Positions 1 through 7,784 of a stretch of 34,976 nt of DNA are shown piece after piece. The translations under genes were made by a program, and so were the position numbers. Origin of the DNA: Candidatus Saganbacteria bacterium (GTDB lineage: Bacteria > Margulisbacteria > WOR-1 > XYC2-FULL-46-14); contig JABMQY010000048.1 in NCBI GenBank assembly GCA_013202975.1, positions 1 through 34,976 of the forward strand. The letters run 5' to 3'. The first letter of the stretch is position 1. Every line of letters starts with the position of its first letter. Below the pieces are notes generated by a model. It was not told where the DNA came from, did not search any database, and was given only the letters and a program-made list of their open reading frames with translations.

Positions 1-126
1 AAACAGGGGGAATGGGATCTGGATCAATATGCCAGGATCTTGGAAGAGAGAAAGCAAACAAAAACAAGAATAAAAAATGTTGTAAGAACACTTAAGCCTT
101 ATGCGGAGTATGTGCAAAGGCCATAA
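1..126 (+). CDS. C-terminal end of an upstream vWA-protein paralogue (partial)
   Basis: Reading frame 1 is open from the first base to a TAA at 124-126 and encodes the last 41 residues of a protein that begins outside the window. Its sequence (EWDLDQYARILEERKQ, then KNVV, TLKPYAEY and QRP at the end) matches the C-terminus of the next gene almost residue for residue, and the DNA is also very similar. It is therefore the 3' end of a tandem paralogue of the vWA-like protein at 153-1109. The shared tail looks helical and charged. The gap to the next start is 26 bases, so the two are probably co-transcribed. The domain content of the missing part is inferred only from the paralogue. Confidence 0.8.
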   Translation, partial: KQGEWDLDQYARILEERKQTKTRIKNVVRTLKPYAEYVQRP

Positions 127-152
127 TCCTATACATAGGAAGGTAGATTAAG

Positions 153-1109
153 ATGAAGGGAAATGTAATACCATCACAAACAAGGACGAAAAGGAGCGGG
201 GGGAGGACACCTGCTCAGCAAATGAAGAAACCCCATCTGCCTAAAATGGAAAAGATAGATTTAAGTCAGGGAGCTAATCCTAGTACTTTTCCCAAGGGCA
301 GAACACTAACTACCAACAGCCCCTCTCCAATAGTCCTGGCCTTTGACGATACCGGATCAATGGGAGATTGGGTAATCCGTATGTATGAAAAGCTGATTAT
401 GTTTTATGGTCAGATCTGTATAACAAATAGTCTTCTTCCCAAACCGGCCCTAAGTTTTTGTGCCTTCTCCGATTCAGCCTGCCAAACTAAAGATGACCAT
501 ACTAAAAAAAACAGGATCGGAGATAATTATCCTTTTCAGGTTACAAACTTCGCCGAAGGGGATAGGTTAGATACTAATATTGAATCGCTTTGGCTCCCCA
601 AAGGCTATGGCGGAGGCAATCATGTTGAAGACTATGCAATGGTTGCATATTTTTATCTGCATTTTTGCAAGCTGCAGGCAGCCCAAAACCCCTTCTTTTT
701 TATGACCGGGGACGAAGGATATTACTCAGAGTTAGATCAGGGCCTTATTAAACAACATTTTGGACGTGTGCAGGAGGGAGCCTCTTTAGATAGTTTGACA
801 GTCTTGCGTCAATTAGCAAAGAAGTTTGAATGTTTTATGCTGAGAAAAAGATATGGCGAAACAACCTCAAGAGAAGAGAGACGTATCCAAAATTCCTGGC
901 TCGAAGCCTGGGGTCCGCAAAAGATCTTAATGCTGAAAGAGCCAAAACAGATTGTTGATACCATGCTTGGGGCAATAGCATTAAAGATGGGTGAATGGAA
1001 CTTGGATCAATACGCCAGGATTATGGAAGAGAGAAAGCAGAGCAGAGAACGAGTAAAAAATGTTGTAAAAACACTTACGCCTTATGCAGAATACCTGCAA
1101 AGGCCGTAG
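153..1109 (+). CDS. von Willebrand factor A-like domain protein
   Basis: The 318-residue protein carries a MIDAS-like metal-binding motif, D65-D-T67-G-S69-M, after a hydrophobic strand (SPIVLAF), and a later strand ending in an acidic loop (FFFMTGDEG) that fits the second metal site of a vWA fold. The usual Ser of DxSxS is Thr here. The first ~55 residues are basic and low-complexity, with no signal peptide, so it is probably cytosolic. AGGAAGG ahead of the ATG gives a good ribosome site. It is the second copy of a tandem pair and leads an operon with a pyruvate-kinase-like protein, a PurA-like protein and a methyltransferase. vWA proteins in such operons often act as metal-dependent scaffolds; that role is inference. 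The vWA call is fairly secure, the function unknown. Confidence 0.72.
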   Translation: MKGNVIPSQTRTKRSGGRTPAQQMKKPHLPKMEKIDLSQGANPSTFPKGRTLTTNSPSPIVLAFDDTGSMGDWVIRMYEKLIMFYGQICITNSLLPKPALSFCAFSDSACQTKDDHTKKNRIGDNYPFQVTNFAEGDRLDTNIESLWLPKGYGGGNHVEDYAMVAYFYLHFCKLQAAQNPFFFMTGDEGYYSELDQGLIKQHFGRVQEGASLDSLTVLRQLAKKFECFMLRKRYGETTSREERRIQNSWLEAWGPQKILMLKEPKQIVDTMLGAIALKMGEWNLDQYARIMEERKQSRERVKNVVKTLTPYAEYLQRP

Positions 1110-1125
1110 GTGAAGGAGAAGTATA

Positions 1126-2151
1126 ATGCCTAAAGTAGGCTGGTGGTCCAGATTAACCGGAGGAAAGAGCCCTTCTGGGGTTCGCCCTGCTCCGGTGCAA
1201 TCTCAACCTAGTCATCAAATGCCCGGACCGGTTGCAAAGAGCGTGAGTGTTATTGGAAGTTATCCCTTTGGTTTGGATCACAGAGTAGACATGGCCAGGG
1301 ATCCGATGATTGATGCACTCCGTTTTAATACTGCTACCGATGTCTTTGGTAGTGAAAAAGATATCCTTCAAGGTTTAATAGAAGAGTGCGGAGAAAAAGA
1401 GCTCTGGATCGATCTAAAAACCAGACAGCTTAGGATTGCAGAAGCAGCCTATCTTCCCTATGCCATTCTAGAACTAACCCACGAAATTTCAGTTGACACC
1501 CCATTTGAAGTAATCTTCAGAAAAGGGGTTTGGAAGGGGATTGAAGCTCAAGGGAACCGTTTAATGGTCGCCTCACCAAAGGGGTTTGAAAGAAATAGCG
1601 GCAAGGGGGAGGCAATAAATATCCTAAGTCCCTCTCTTGTTGTCCATGGTTTTTTTACCCCATCCGACAAACGCTACGTAAAGGCAGCCAAGGCACTTGG
1701 AATTCACAAATTTATGCTCTCTTTTGTCGAAGAAGAGTCTGATATTACCTCTATGCTAAAACTTGATCCAAAAGCAGAGATTGTTGCAAAAATTGAATCT
1801 CAAAAGGGAATACGATTTGTAAAAGAAATTTATCCTAAATATGCAGAACGAGTCAGATTAATGGCTGCAATGGATGACCTTTTTACAAATATGGGAGAGG
1901 ACAAAATCCAAATGTTGTCTGCCCTACAAACGATAATAGATGCTGATCCAAGCGCAATTGCTGCGTCCCGCATATTAAATTCTCTGCAGGGTGGTTATGA
2001 GATAAGCTTTCAAGACCTCACCTCGCTTAGCTTTTTAAGAAAAATTGGTTTTAGTTCTTTTATGCTTGATGATAGCTTATGTCGGGATCAAGACGCTCTC
2101 TTTGCTGCACTAAGAATAATAGAGGAGCTGCAAATTGAAGGATTGCTATGA
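1126..2151 (+). CDS. Pyruvate-kinase-like TIM-barrel protein, function unknown
   Basis: Residues ~180-340 resemble the barrel of pyruvate kinase: FMLSFVEEESDI matches the ALSFVR segment, AKIESQKGI matches the KIENxEG strand with catalytic Lys (K222) and metal-binding Glu (E224), and MAAMDDL matches the ARGDLG loop with the second metal ligand (D251). At 341 residues it is far shorter than pyruvate kinase (~470+): the C-terminal allosteric domain is absent and the N-terminal half is divergent. The retained Lys/Glu/Asp set suggests an active phosphotransferase or enolate chemistry, but not glycolytic pyruvate kinase. The first ~40 residues are Pro/Ser/Gln-rich. GAAGGAGAAG precedes the ATG, and the stop overlaps the next start (ATGA). 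HpcH/citrate-lyase-type barrels are an alternative relative. Confidence 0.55.
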   Translation: MPKVGWWSRLTGGKSPSGVRPAPVQSQPSHQMPGPVAKSVSVIGSYPFGLDHRVDMARDPMIDALRFNTATDVFGSEKDILQGLIEECGEKELWIDLKTRQLRIAEAAYLPYAILELTHEISVDTPFEVIFRKGVWKGIEAQGNRLMVASPKGFERNSGKGEAINILSPSLVVHGFFTPSDKRYVKAAKALGIHKFMLSFVEEESDITSMLKLDPKAEIVAKIESQKGIRFVKEIYPKYAERVRLMAAMDDLFTNMGEDKIQMLSALQTIIDADPSAIAASRILNSLQGGYEISFQDLTSLSFLRKIGFSSFMLDDSLCRDQDALFAALRIIEELQIEGLL

Positions 2152-3734
2152 GAACAACTCCTATAAAAAAAATTTCGGGTTACCAAAGGCCACCGCTTCA
2201 GTTGGCCCATCTGGATTTAGTCCCAGGAGATGCGGGTAAGGGGACCACGGTCCATTTCTCATCAAAACAAATAAGAGATATCTACGGACAAGCTCCGCTT
2301 AATTCCCGCACGAACGGCAGTGTTCAGGCAGCACATACAGTTTTTGATGAATTCTATCGTGGTCATGTTTTTATGCAGTTTGGAGCAGGAACCTTTGTTG
2401 ACGGCGTAAACACATGGATTCCATCCACCATGCTGGTTGAACCCGAGATGTTAATTGTAGAAGAATTAGCACTAAAGGGACATGGAGTTAGAAGCCCGAT
2501 AAGAAGGCTCAATATTTCTGAGAACTCACCAGTTGTTTTGAAATACCACAAAATGCTCTGCCAGATGCTTGAATCAAGCCGCGGTAAAAACCGTTTTGGA
2601 TCGGTCGGTTTTGGTATTGGACAAGCTGTTTTAGACAACAAGAGAAAAGATAGATTAGGCATAGTTTTCAAAGATCTGCTTAATGAAACCCTCTTGCGAG
2701 AAAAATTAATGCAGCTTTTGCCAGAAAAGATAGCTATGGCCGAAAAAATCTTGGCACAATCTGCGCCCGAAGGAAAAAAAAGGACCGCAGAAATATATCA
2801 GCAATTTTCACGCTACCTTGATATCAATTATTTAATGAAGGCATACCTAAACTTTGGTTATTATTTTGAAGATAATGTTGTTGGTGAAGAATTTTTAATG
2901 AACAGCATCTTAGCCGGAGTCCCAACTGTTTTTGAAATATCACAGGGAGCAATGCTTGATCCGCGTTGGGCCTTTAAACCCTATGTAACCAAGACACCAA
3001 CCACCATTGATGCGGTTACTGAAACAATCAAGAGAAGCTCTGATACTGCAGGAGAAAAACTGGAAACGGATATAAGAAAAATAGGAGTTTTAAGGGCTTT
3101 TTATAACCGCCACGGGGCCGGACCGATGGTAACAGAGATATTTGATGAGAGAATAAGAACCCTTTTAAGGGATCGCGAAGTTGACAATGAGTGGCAGGGT
3201 AATTTTCGGGTCGGCTGGCTTGATTTACCGGCACTGCGCTATGCAGTTGCTCTAAATCAGGGACTTGATTATCTCTCAGTTACCTGTGTTGATCGCTTGC
3301 AAGGAATTGGCCCGATAAAGGTCTGCACATCCTATGAATATGAAGGGGATTTTTCTGATTTAAGTAAATATTTCCATTGGGAGAGGATAAGTCGAAAAAA
3401 AGCTCGAATTCTTGGATTCAAAGAACCGGATTTGGCAAATCCGCCGGCAGAGGATGACTTTACACTTACGACCCTAATCCAGCGCTGTCGTCCCCTTGAT
3501 TTTGTTACATTTGGTAAGACAGAAGAAGACATGAACTCCATTAAATATTTCGAGAAACTTCCTCAAAATATTCGTGAGCTACTGGATTTTATAAGCGGCC
3601 CTGACGGAATTAATATTCCGATCGGATTAGTCTCCGTTGGCAGAAGTTATAATGATAAGTTTTTAGTCGCTCCACAAATGTATCGGGAAAAGGTAGAAGT
3701 AGAATCTAGTCCAGCACGTTGTTGTGTTGCATAA
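2148..3734 (+). CDS. Divergent adenylosuccinate synthetase (PurA) homologue
   Basis: PurA joins IMP and aspartate using GTP. The 528-residue protein follows PurA landmarks in order: G27-D-A-G-K-G32 (PurA GDEGKG, catalytic Asp kept, Glu changed to Ala), AAHTVF with H63 (PurA GHTVV), LISE-like NISEN, a SQGAML loop with Q266 (PurA AQGTLL), RVGWLDLPALRYAV (356-369, PurA CGWLD), T379-C-V-D382 (PurA TKLD) and IKVCTSYEYEG. The catalytic Asp and His survive, but the GTP-base Lys of TKLD is Cys and the GRPRR loop is altered. It is ~100 residues longer than PurA (~430). The start overlaps the previous stop by ATGA, implying translational coupling. I infer a neofunctionalised ligase acting on a modified nucleotide, not the housekeeping enzyme. 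Confidence 0.75.
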   Translation: MRTTPIKKISGYQRPPLQLAHLDLVPGDAGKGTTVHFSSKQIRDIYGQAPLNSRTNGSVQAAHTVFDEFYRGHVFMQFGAGTFVDGVNTWIPSTMLVEPEMLIVEELALKGHGVRSPIRRLNISENSPVVLKYHKMLCQMLESSRGKNRFGSVGFGIGQAVLDNKRKDRLGIVFKDLLNETLLREKLMQLLPEKIAMAEKILAQSAPEGKKRTAEIYQQFSRYLDINYLMKAYLNFGYYFEDNVVGEEFLMNSILAGVPTVFEISQGAMLDPRWAFKPYVTKTPTTIDAVTETIKRSSDTAGEKLETDIRKIGVLRAFYNRHGAGPMVTEIFDERIRTLLRDREVDNEWQGNFRVGWLDLPALRYAVALNQGLDYLSVTCVDRLQGIGPIKVCTSYEYEGDFSDLSKYFHWERISRKKARILGFKEPDLANPPAEDDFTLTTLIQRCRPLDFVTFGKTEEDMNSIKYFEKLPQNIRELLDFISGPDGINIPIGLVSVGRSYNDKFLVAPQMYREKVEVESSPARCCVA

Positions 3735-3743
3735 GGAATTATT

Positions 3744-4976
3744 ATGTCAATTGGATTTCAATTAGGAAGATTGTCAGTAAGACTCGGCGGCACCCTTGGC
3801 GCCCGGGTATTTTCTAAACTTCATCCAAATGAGACAACTAGAGAACGTTTGGCAGAGCACTATGATAACCGAGTCTTTCGACCAAGAATAACCGAACCTT
3901 GTATAAATAAACAATATCGTGAGGTAGAAGCAACTGTAAAAGATTATATTGAAGAGGCCCCCTGCAAAAGGGCTGTTTTAAATGTTTTAAATTGGCTGAC
4001 CAGCGAAGGGCTTGAAACTAATTATGATCATGTTGCAAATTTTGTCGGATCACTCTTCCCCCCATTTGAGTCTGCAGTTGAAGAGTGGGCTGCAGAGCAA
4101 CTTTGGCAAACAACCTTTCTTTCTGACTGCGGAAAAGAAGAGATAAGAGAGGGAGCTCTTCTTAGAAGATTCCAGGATTATCTCGCAAAAGTAGCTGCCA
4201 GAAGAAATCAAAAACTTCATCAAAAAGTTTTAAACCAAATGATTGGTAACTCTAACAGTGTTCTTGAGGCCGGCTGCTATATGGCAAAAAACCTGATCAG
4301 TTGGGCCAGAGAAAATCCGGATGCAACTACCTGCGGAGTCGATTATTCTGAAGAGGTTTTGGCAGAAGCCGAGAAAAAGGCACAAGGTTTAGACAACATA
4401 ACATTTGTACAAAACGATATTAGAAATCTCCCTTTTAAAGATAATAGCTTTGATACGGTCTTTAACTCTGGGGTATTGGAACATTTTATAGGCGAGAGAC
4501 AAGCTAAAATCCTGGCCGAGATGTGCCGGGTTACAAGTCCAGGAGGAAACGTAATTGTTTCTGTTCCGAATCTCAATTCCCCCTCGCTTAGATACAGATA
4601 TTTTGTGCAGGATTTTGATATTGATCCAACTGATGTTTCAAAAAATGGAGCATATAAGAATTGGGGATTTAGATACGAACAAACTATGCGGCCAAAAGAA
4701 TTAATCGCACTTTTTGAAGCTCAGGGATTAAAAAACATAAAACTAAGTGGCTGGAATCCGATGAAAGATTTAATGACCGGCGGCTGGTTGTGGGATCCAG
4801 AAAATAAAAGAGGGACCTGGTGGTGGGACCGCTGGAAAAAACCGCTCTACCCTATCCATCTTCAATTGCTAAGTTTTTTAATCGACTTCGCCCTTGTTAG
4901 ACCGGCCGACTTGTTAACCGGAAACATGGTCTCGAGCAACTTTGGGGATCAAGTTATCGTTTCTGGAGAAAAATAG
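3744..4976 (+). CDS. SAM-dependent methyltransferase-like protein with N-terminal extension
   Basis: Residues ~170-275 form a class I methyltransferase core: VLEAGCYMAKN (173-183) at the SAM loop, CGVDYSEEVLAEAEKKA as the acidic strand plus helix, FVQNDIRNLPFKDNSFDTVF as motif III-IV, and VLEHF followed by SPGGNVIVSVPN. The SAM loop has lost the expected glycines (GCYMA instead of GCGTG), so binding may be altered or absent. The N-terminal ~165 residues are helical and unrecognised; the C-terminal ~120 are rich in Trp and Pro. AAGGAA precedes the ATG, nine bases after the PurA-like stop. It is the last gene of the operon and converges on the next gene with 13 bases between stops. A methylating or ligand-sensing step on the operon product is a plausible role. 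Confidence 0.7.
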   Translation: MSIGFQLGRLSVRLGGTLGARVFSKLHPNETTRERLAEHYDNRVFRPRITEPCINKQYREVEATVKDYIEEAPCKRAVLNVLNWLTSEGLETNYDHVANFVGSLFPPFESAVEEWAAEQLWQTTFLSDCGKEEIREGALLRRFQDYLAKVAARRNQKLHQKVLNQMIGNSNSVLEAGCYMAKNLISWARENPDATTCGVDYSEEVLAEAEKKAQGLDNITFVQNDIRNLPFKDNSFDTVFNSGVLEHFIGERQAKILAEMCRVTSPGGNVIVSVPNLNSPSLRYRYFVQDFDIDPTDVSKNGAYKNWGFRYEQTMRPKELIALFEAQGLKNIKLSGWNPMKDLMTGGWLWDPENKRGTWWWDRWKKPLYPIHLQLLSFLIDFALVRPADLLTGNMVSSNFGDQVIVSGEK

Positions 4977-4989
4977 GTCAACACAATAT

Positions 4990-7140
4990 TTATCTATCAA
5001 CAGTATAGGCAAAGCTCTTACTGTCCGGGCTAAATTTTAATTTTCCAACTTTTCTAAAAGGCCCGCGCTTTTTCCCATCAATTATCACATACCAACTATT
5101 ACCATTTTTTGCCCAATAGGCTATTTTTTTACTGTTGGGGCTAAAAAGAGGAGCCCCAACCATTTCGAATTCTTCACCTTTTTTTCCATCAACAACTACA
5201 TACTCTTTTTTGCTGAAATTTTTTGCTTTATATGCAACTCGTTTGCTGTTGGGACTAAAAATAGGCAGATCAACTTCATCCAAGGCCGAACTTTTCTTGT
5301 TATCGATAACCACAAACCATTTTGCATTATCTATGGCCGTATAGGCAAGTCTTTTACTGTTGGGACTAAAACGGTAACGGCTGACAAAAGAATGCTTTTT
5401 CCCTTTCTTGCCATTTACTACTATAAAATCTGGTGCTTGAATTTTATTATCAACATAAAGTATCTTTTTGCTATCAGGAGAAAAGGTAAAATCCTCGCTT
5501 CTCAACCAAGATCTCGTCTCCTTTTTCTTGCCATCAATTACCAAAAAACGTTTGTAGCGTTTTTTGCCCTTTTTGACTTTGTTATACACAGAATATGCGT
5601 ATCTCTTTCCATTTGGACTATAGCTAAAGCCTCTCGCCCCATCAAATTCTTCTCCCTTTTTTCCATTAATCATTAAAAAGCCTTTCCCCTTCGATCGGAC
5701 ATAAAACGCTATTCCTCCACTATTTGGAGCAAACTTTATAGCATTTGCATCACGAAATGATTTCTTTTTTTTGCCATTGATAACTATAAAATAGCTACTA
5801 TCCTTTTTTGCAAAATAGGCCCACTTCTTTCCGTTTGGACTAAAATTTATTCCTTCAAAACCGCCTTTAATCCAATCATACGCTTTTCCTTTCTTGCCAT
5901 TAACAACCGCCCACCATTTGCGTCCCTTAGTCCATCCCTCGTCCCTCATTGCAACATACGCTACTTTTGAGCGATCTGGGCTAAAATAAAAATGACTATA
6001 ACGAGATTTTTCAGCCGCTTCAATTTTTTTTCCGTTTATCACCATAAACTCCCGACCATCTTTTTCTCCAGTATAATTTATGATTTTGCTGTCAGCGCTA
6101 AAACCACGAAAATTAATTTTTTCGAATCCTTCTCCAACCTTTCCATCAACAACCAAAACATAACCAGCCTTTTTGCGACCCCTTGGGGCTAAATATGCCG
6201 TTCTCCTGCTGTCTGGACTAAATTTAAAATCATCGATCTTGACAAATTTTTCTCCCTTAATACCATCAACTATCATATAAGTGTTGTGCTTAAATCTATA
6301 TGTACTCCCCCCTTGCCTTTCCACATGCTCCCCCCCTCCCTCATAGGCAAATCGGCGGCTATCAGGGCTAAAGCCCCAAAACTTGACCCGGTCAAATTCT
6401 TCCCCTTTTATTCCATCAATCACCATAAATTCTCTACTGTTATTCCTGACCCGACATGCCGTTCTTTTATTGTTGGGGCTAAACCAATAATCGAGCACAC
6501 TCCCTTGTATCTCTTGCTCTTGGTCATTTACAATGAGAGAGTATTTGTCTTTGTCTTTTTCATCTGGTTCACCCCCCCAGGGTAAACCAAAAGCAAAAGG
6601 TAGGCCGATCGGATAATTCCAGCCAAGTTTTAGGTAAGGGTTTATCTCTCTTTTATCTCCGTATTCAACTCCGGCACAAAAATCTAAATGTCCTAAAATT
6701 ATTTCCTGTGGCCAGATAATACCAGTTTCAAGAGCAGTGCTGCTAGTATATCCGCTTGGTCGCTGATTTTGATACGCCCAAGCTCTTAATCGCCAGGCCC
6801 CAAACAACATAATGTTATATCCGAGACCGATCTTGTTATAATAACCTGCGCCCTCTGTCTTCTCACTAAAGGATAAACTCAACCCCCTGGCTCCCCAAAA
6901 CCAAATCCATGACATGAAAACTGGCCCCGGATCTTTGTACTCATTATTATAGAATGAGATTATCGCTTCGTAGGGCATTCTGGCCGGAATATTGTGAGGC
7001 TGAACGGTCAAACCACCAAGGTATAAATGAACCATACTGGGATACATTATCGCTCTCTTGAGAGCAAACGCATTCGCCGGAATAGAGATCGCTAAAGTAG
7101 AAAGTAGCAGAATTAGAAATATAATTACAAGTTTTTTCAT
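4990..7140 (-). CDS. Exported PD40/TolB-like beta-propeller repeat protein
   Basis: The 716-residue protein begins with a clear signal peptide (MKKLVIIFLILLLSTLA, cleavage near ANAFA). Residues ~28-205 look like amphipathic strands with many aromatics and may be a small outer-membrane barrel or adhesion region. From ~206 to the end there are 13 units of ~40 residues with the pattern FSPNSKRxAY...xVVxDGKKGEEF, typical of PD40/WD40-like propeller blades such as in TolB. Thirteen blades suggest two propellers. A GGAGGAT site precedes the ATG. It lies just downstream of tRNA-Pro on the same strand, so may be expressed by read-through from the lysC-plsY unit. Likely periplasmic or outer-membrane and involved in binding; no catalytic motif is visible. 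Confidence 0.75.
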   Translation of the reverse strand: MKKLVIIFLILLLSTLAISIPANAFALKRAIMYPSMVHLYLGGLTVQPHNIPARMPYEAIISFYNNEYKDPGPVFMSWIWFWGARGLSLSFSEKTEGAGYYNKIGLGYNIMLFGAWRLRAWAYQNQRPSGYTSSTALETGIIWPQEIILGHLDFCAGVEYGDKREINPYLKLGWNYPIGLPFAFGLPWGGEPDEKDKDKYSLIVNDQEQEIQGSVLDYWFSPNNKRTACRVRNNSREFMVIDGIKGEEFDRVKFWGFSPDSRRFAYEGGGEHVERQGGSTYRFKHNTYMIVDGIKGEKFVKIDDFKFSPDSRRTAYLAPRGRKKAGYVLVVDGKVGEGFEKINFRGFSADSKIINYTGEKDGREFMVINGKKIEAAEKSRYSHFYFSPDRSKVAYVAMRDEGWTKGRKWWAVVNGKKGKAYDWIKGGFEGINFSPNGKKWAYFAKKDSSYFIVINGKKKKSFRDANAIKFAPNSGGIAFYVRSKGKGFLMINGKKGEEFDGARGFSYSPNGKRYAYSVYNKVKKGKKRYKRFLVIDGKKKETRSWLRSEDFTFSPDSKKILYVDNKIQAPDFIVVNGKKGKKHSFVSRYRFSPNSKRLAYTAIDNAKWFVVIDNKKSSALDEVDLPIFSPNSKRVAYKAKNFSKKEYVVVDGKKGEEFEMVGAPLFSPNSKKIAYWAKNGNSWYVIIDGKKRGPFRKVGKLKFSPDSKSFAYTVDR

Positions 7141-7160
7141 TTTTTATCCTCCAGAAAAAA

Positions 7161-7236
7161 TCGGGACGGCGGGATTCGAACCCACGATCTCTACCACCCC
7201 AAGGTAGCGCCTTAGACCAAGCTGGGCCACGCCCCG
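7161..7236 (-). tRNA. tRNA-Pro (anticodon GGG)
   Basis: The minus strand folds as a complete cloverleaf: acceptor CGGGGCG / CGTCCCG with one G-U pair, D arm, anticodon stem CTACC / GGTAG around loop TTGGGGT (anticodon GGG), and T arm GTGGG-TTCGAAT-CCCGC. The discriminator base is A and CCA is not encoded, so it must be added after transcription. The 5' 25 bases overlap the end of plsY, so the tRNA is probably cut from the lysC-plsY transcript. A T-run follows the 3' end. Confidence 0.95.
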
Positions 7237-7784
7237 ATTTTCCTGATGTCATTGCGATGGGTATAGTATGTCAAAAGGGCAGCTAAGGCTGCCAAAATAA
7301 CATAGGGATTTCCAATATTAAAGAACAAAACAATTATTGGCAAAAGAGTTAACAGTACAAGGGTGGTGGGAATATACTTCTTTATTAAAAAATAAAGCGG
7401 CCAGTAAATAATAATACAAACTAAAATAATATATGGATTAATTGCAAGGAATGCTCCCCCGGTAGTTGCCAATCCCTTGCCCCCCTTAAATTTTAAATAA
7501 ACAGAAAAATCATGCCCCAACACAGCGGCAAGAGCGCAAAGAACAACTGCAACATCTGTCCCAATTAGCCCCCTGGCAAGAATCACAGCAAGAAAACCCT
7601 TTAGCAAATCCAGAACAATAGCAAGAATCCCAAACTTAACTCCAGAGGTTAAAATAACATTAGAGCCGCCAAGGTTTTTAGTCCCGCTTTTGTCCAGCTC
7701 AACCCCGCGGGCCTTTGCAATGAGCAGGCTAAAAGGGATTGAGCCCAAAAGATAAGAGACTAAAATAATCAGAAAGAGGTTCAT
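7212..7784 (-). CDS. plsY: Glycerol-3-phosphate acyltransferase PlsY
   Basis: PlsY transfers the acyl group from acyl-phosphate to glycerol-3-phosphate, the first step of phospholipid synthesis, in the inner membrane. The 190-residue protein has the family landmarks: LLGSIPFSLLIAK at the N-terminus, GTKNLGGSNV (motif GSGNxGATN) near 34, and KFKGGKGLATTGG near 98, within five or more membrane helices. The start overlaps the lysC stop (ATGA), indicating coupling. The last codons, encoding IGAWPSLV and the TAA, lie inside tRNA-Pro; the usual family ending after HRxNIxR is thus replaced by tRNA-encoded residues. Length is normal for the family, so the protein should be functional. Confidence 0.93.
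   Translation of the reverse strand: MNLFLIILVSYLLGSIPFSLLIAKARGVELDKSGTKNLGGSNVILTSGVKFGILAIVLDLLKGFLAVILARGLIGTDVAVVLCALAAVLGHDFSVYLKFKGGKGLATTGGAFLAINPYIILVCIIIYWPLYFLIKKYIPTTLVLLTLLPIIVLFFNIGNPYVILAALAALLTYYTHRNDIRKIGAWPSLV

Noticed and set aside
1481-1510. AAATTTCA near 1490 as a minus-strand sigma-28-like element
   Set aside because: There is no TATCG at the required spacing, and it is internal to the pyruvate-kinase-like gene.
2148-3734. Phage-type PurZ (2-aminoadenine synthesis) as the identity of the PurA-like gene
   Set aside because: PurZ is marked by loss of the PurA catalytic Asp in the GDEGKG loop; here the Asp is kept (GDAGKG), and no accompanying phage genes are present.
5210-5235. 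A further TGAAATTT match near 5214 on the plus strand
   Set aside because: No CGATA follows at 14 bases and it lies within the minus-strand PD40 coding sequence.
5135-6585. Several open plus-strand frames inside the PD40 gene
   Set aside because: They are antisense to a strongly repetitive coding sequence with a clear signal peptide and ribosome site; their apparent repeats mirror the real repeats.
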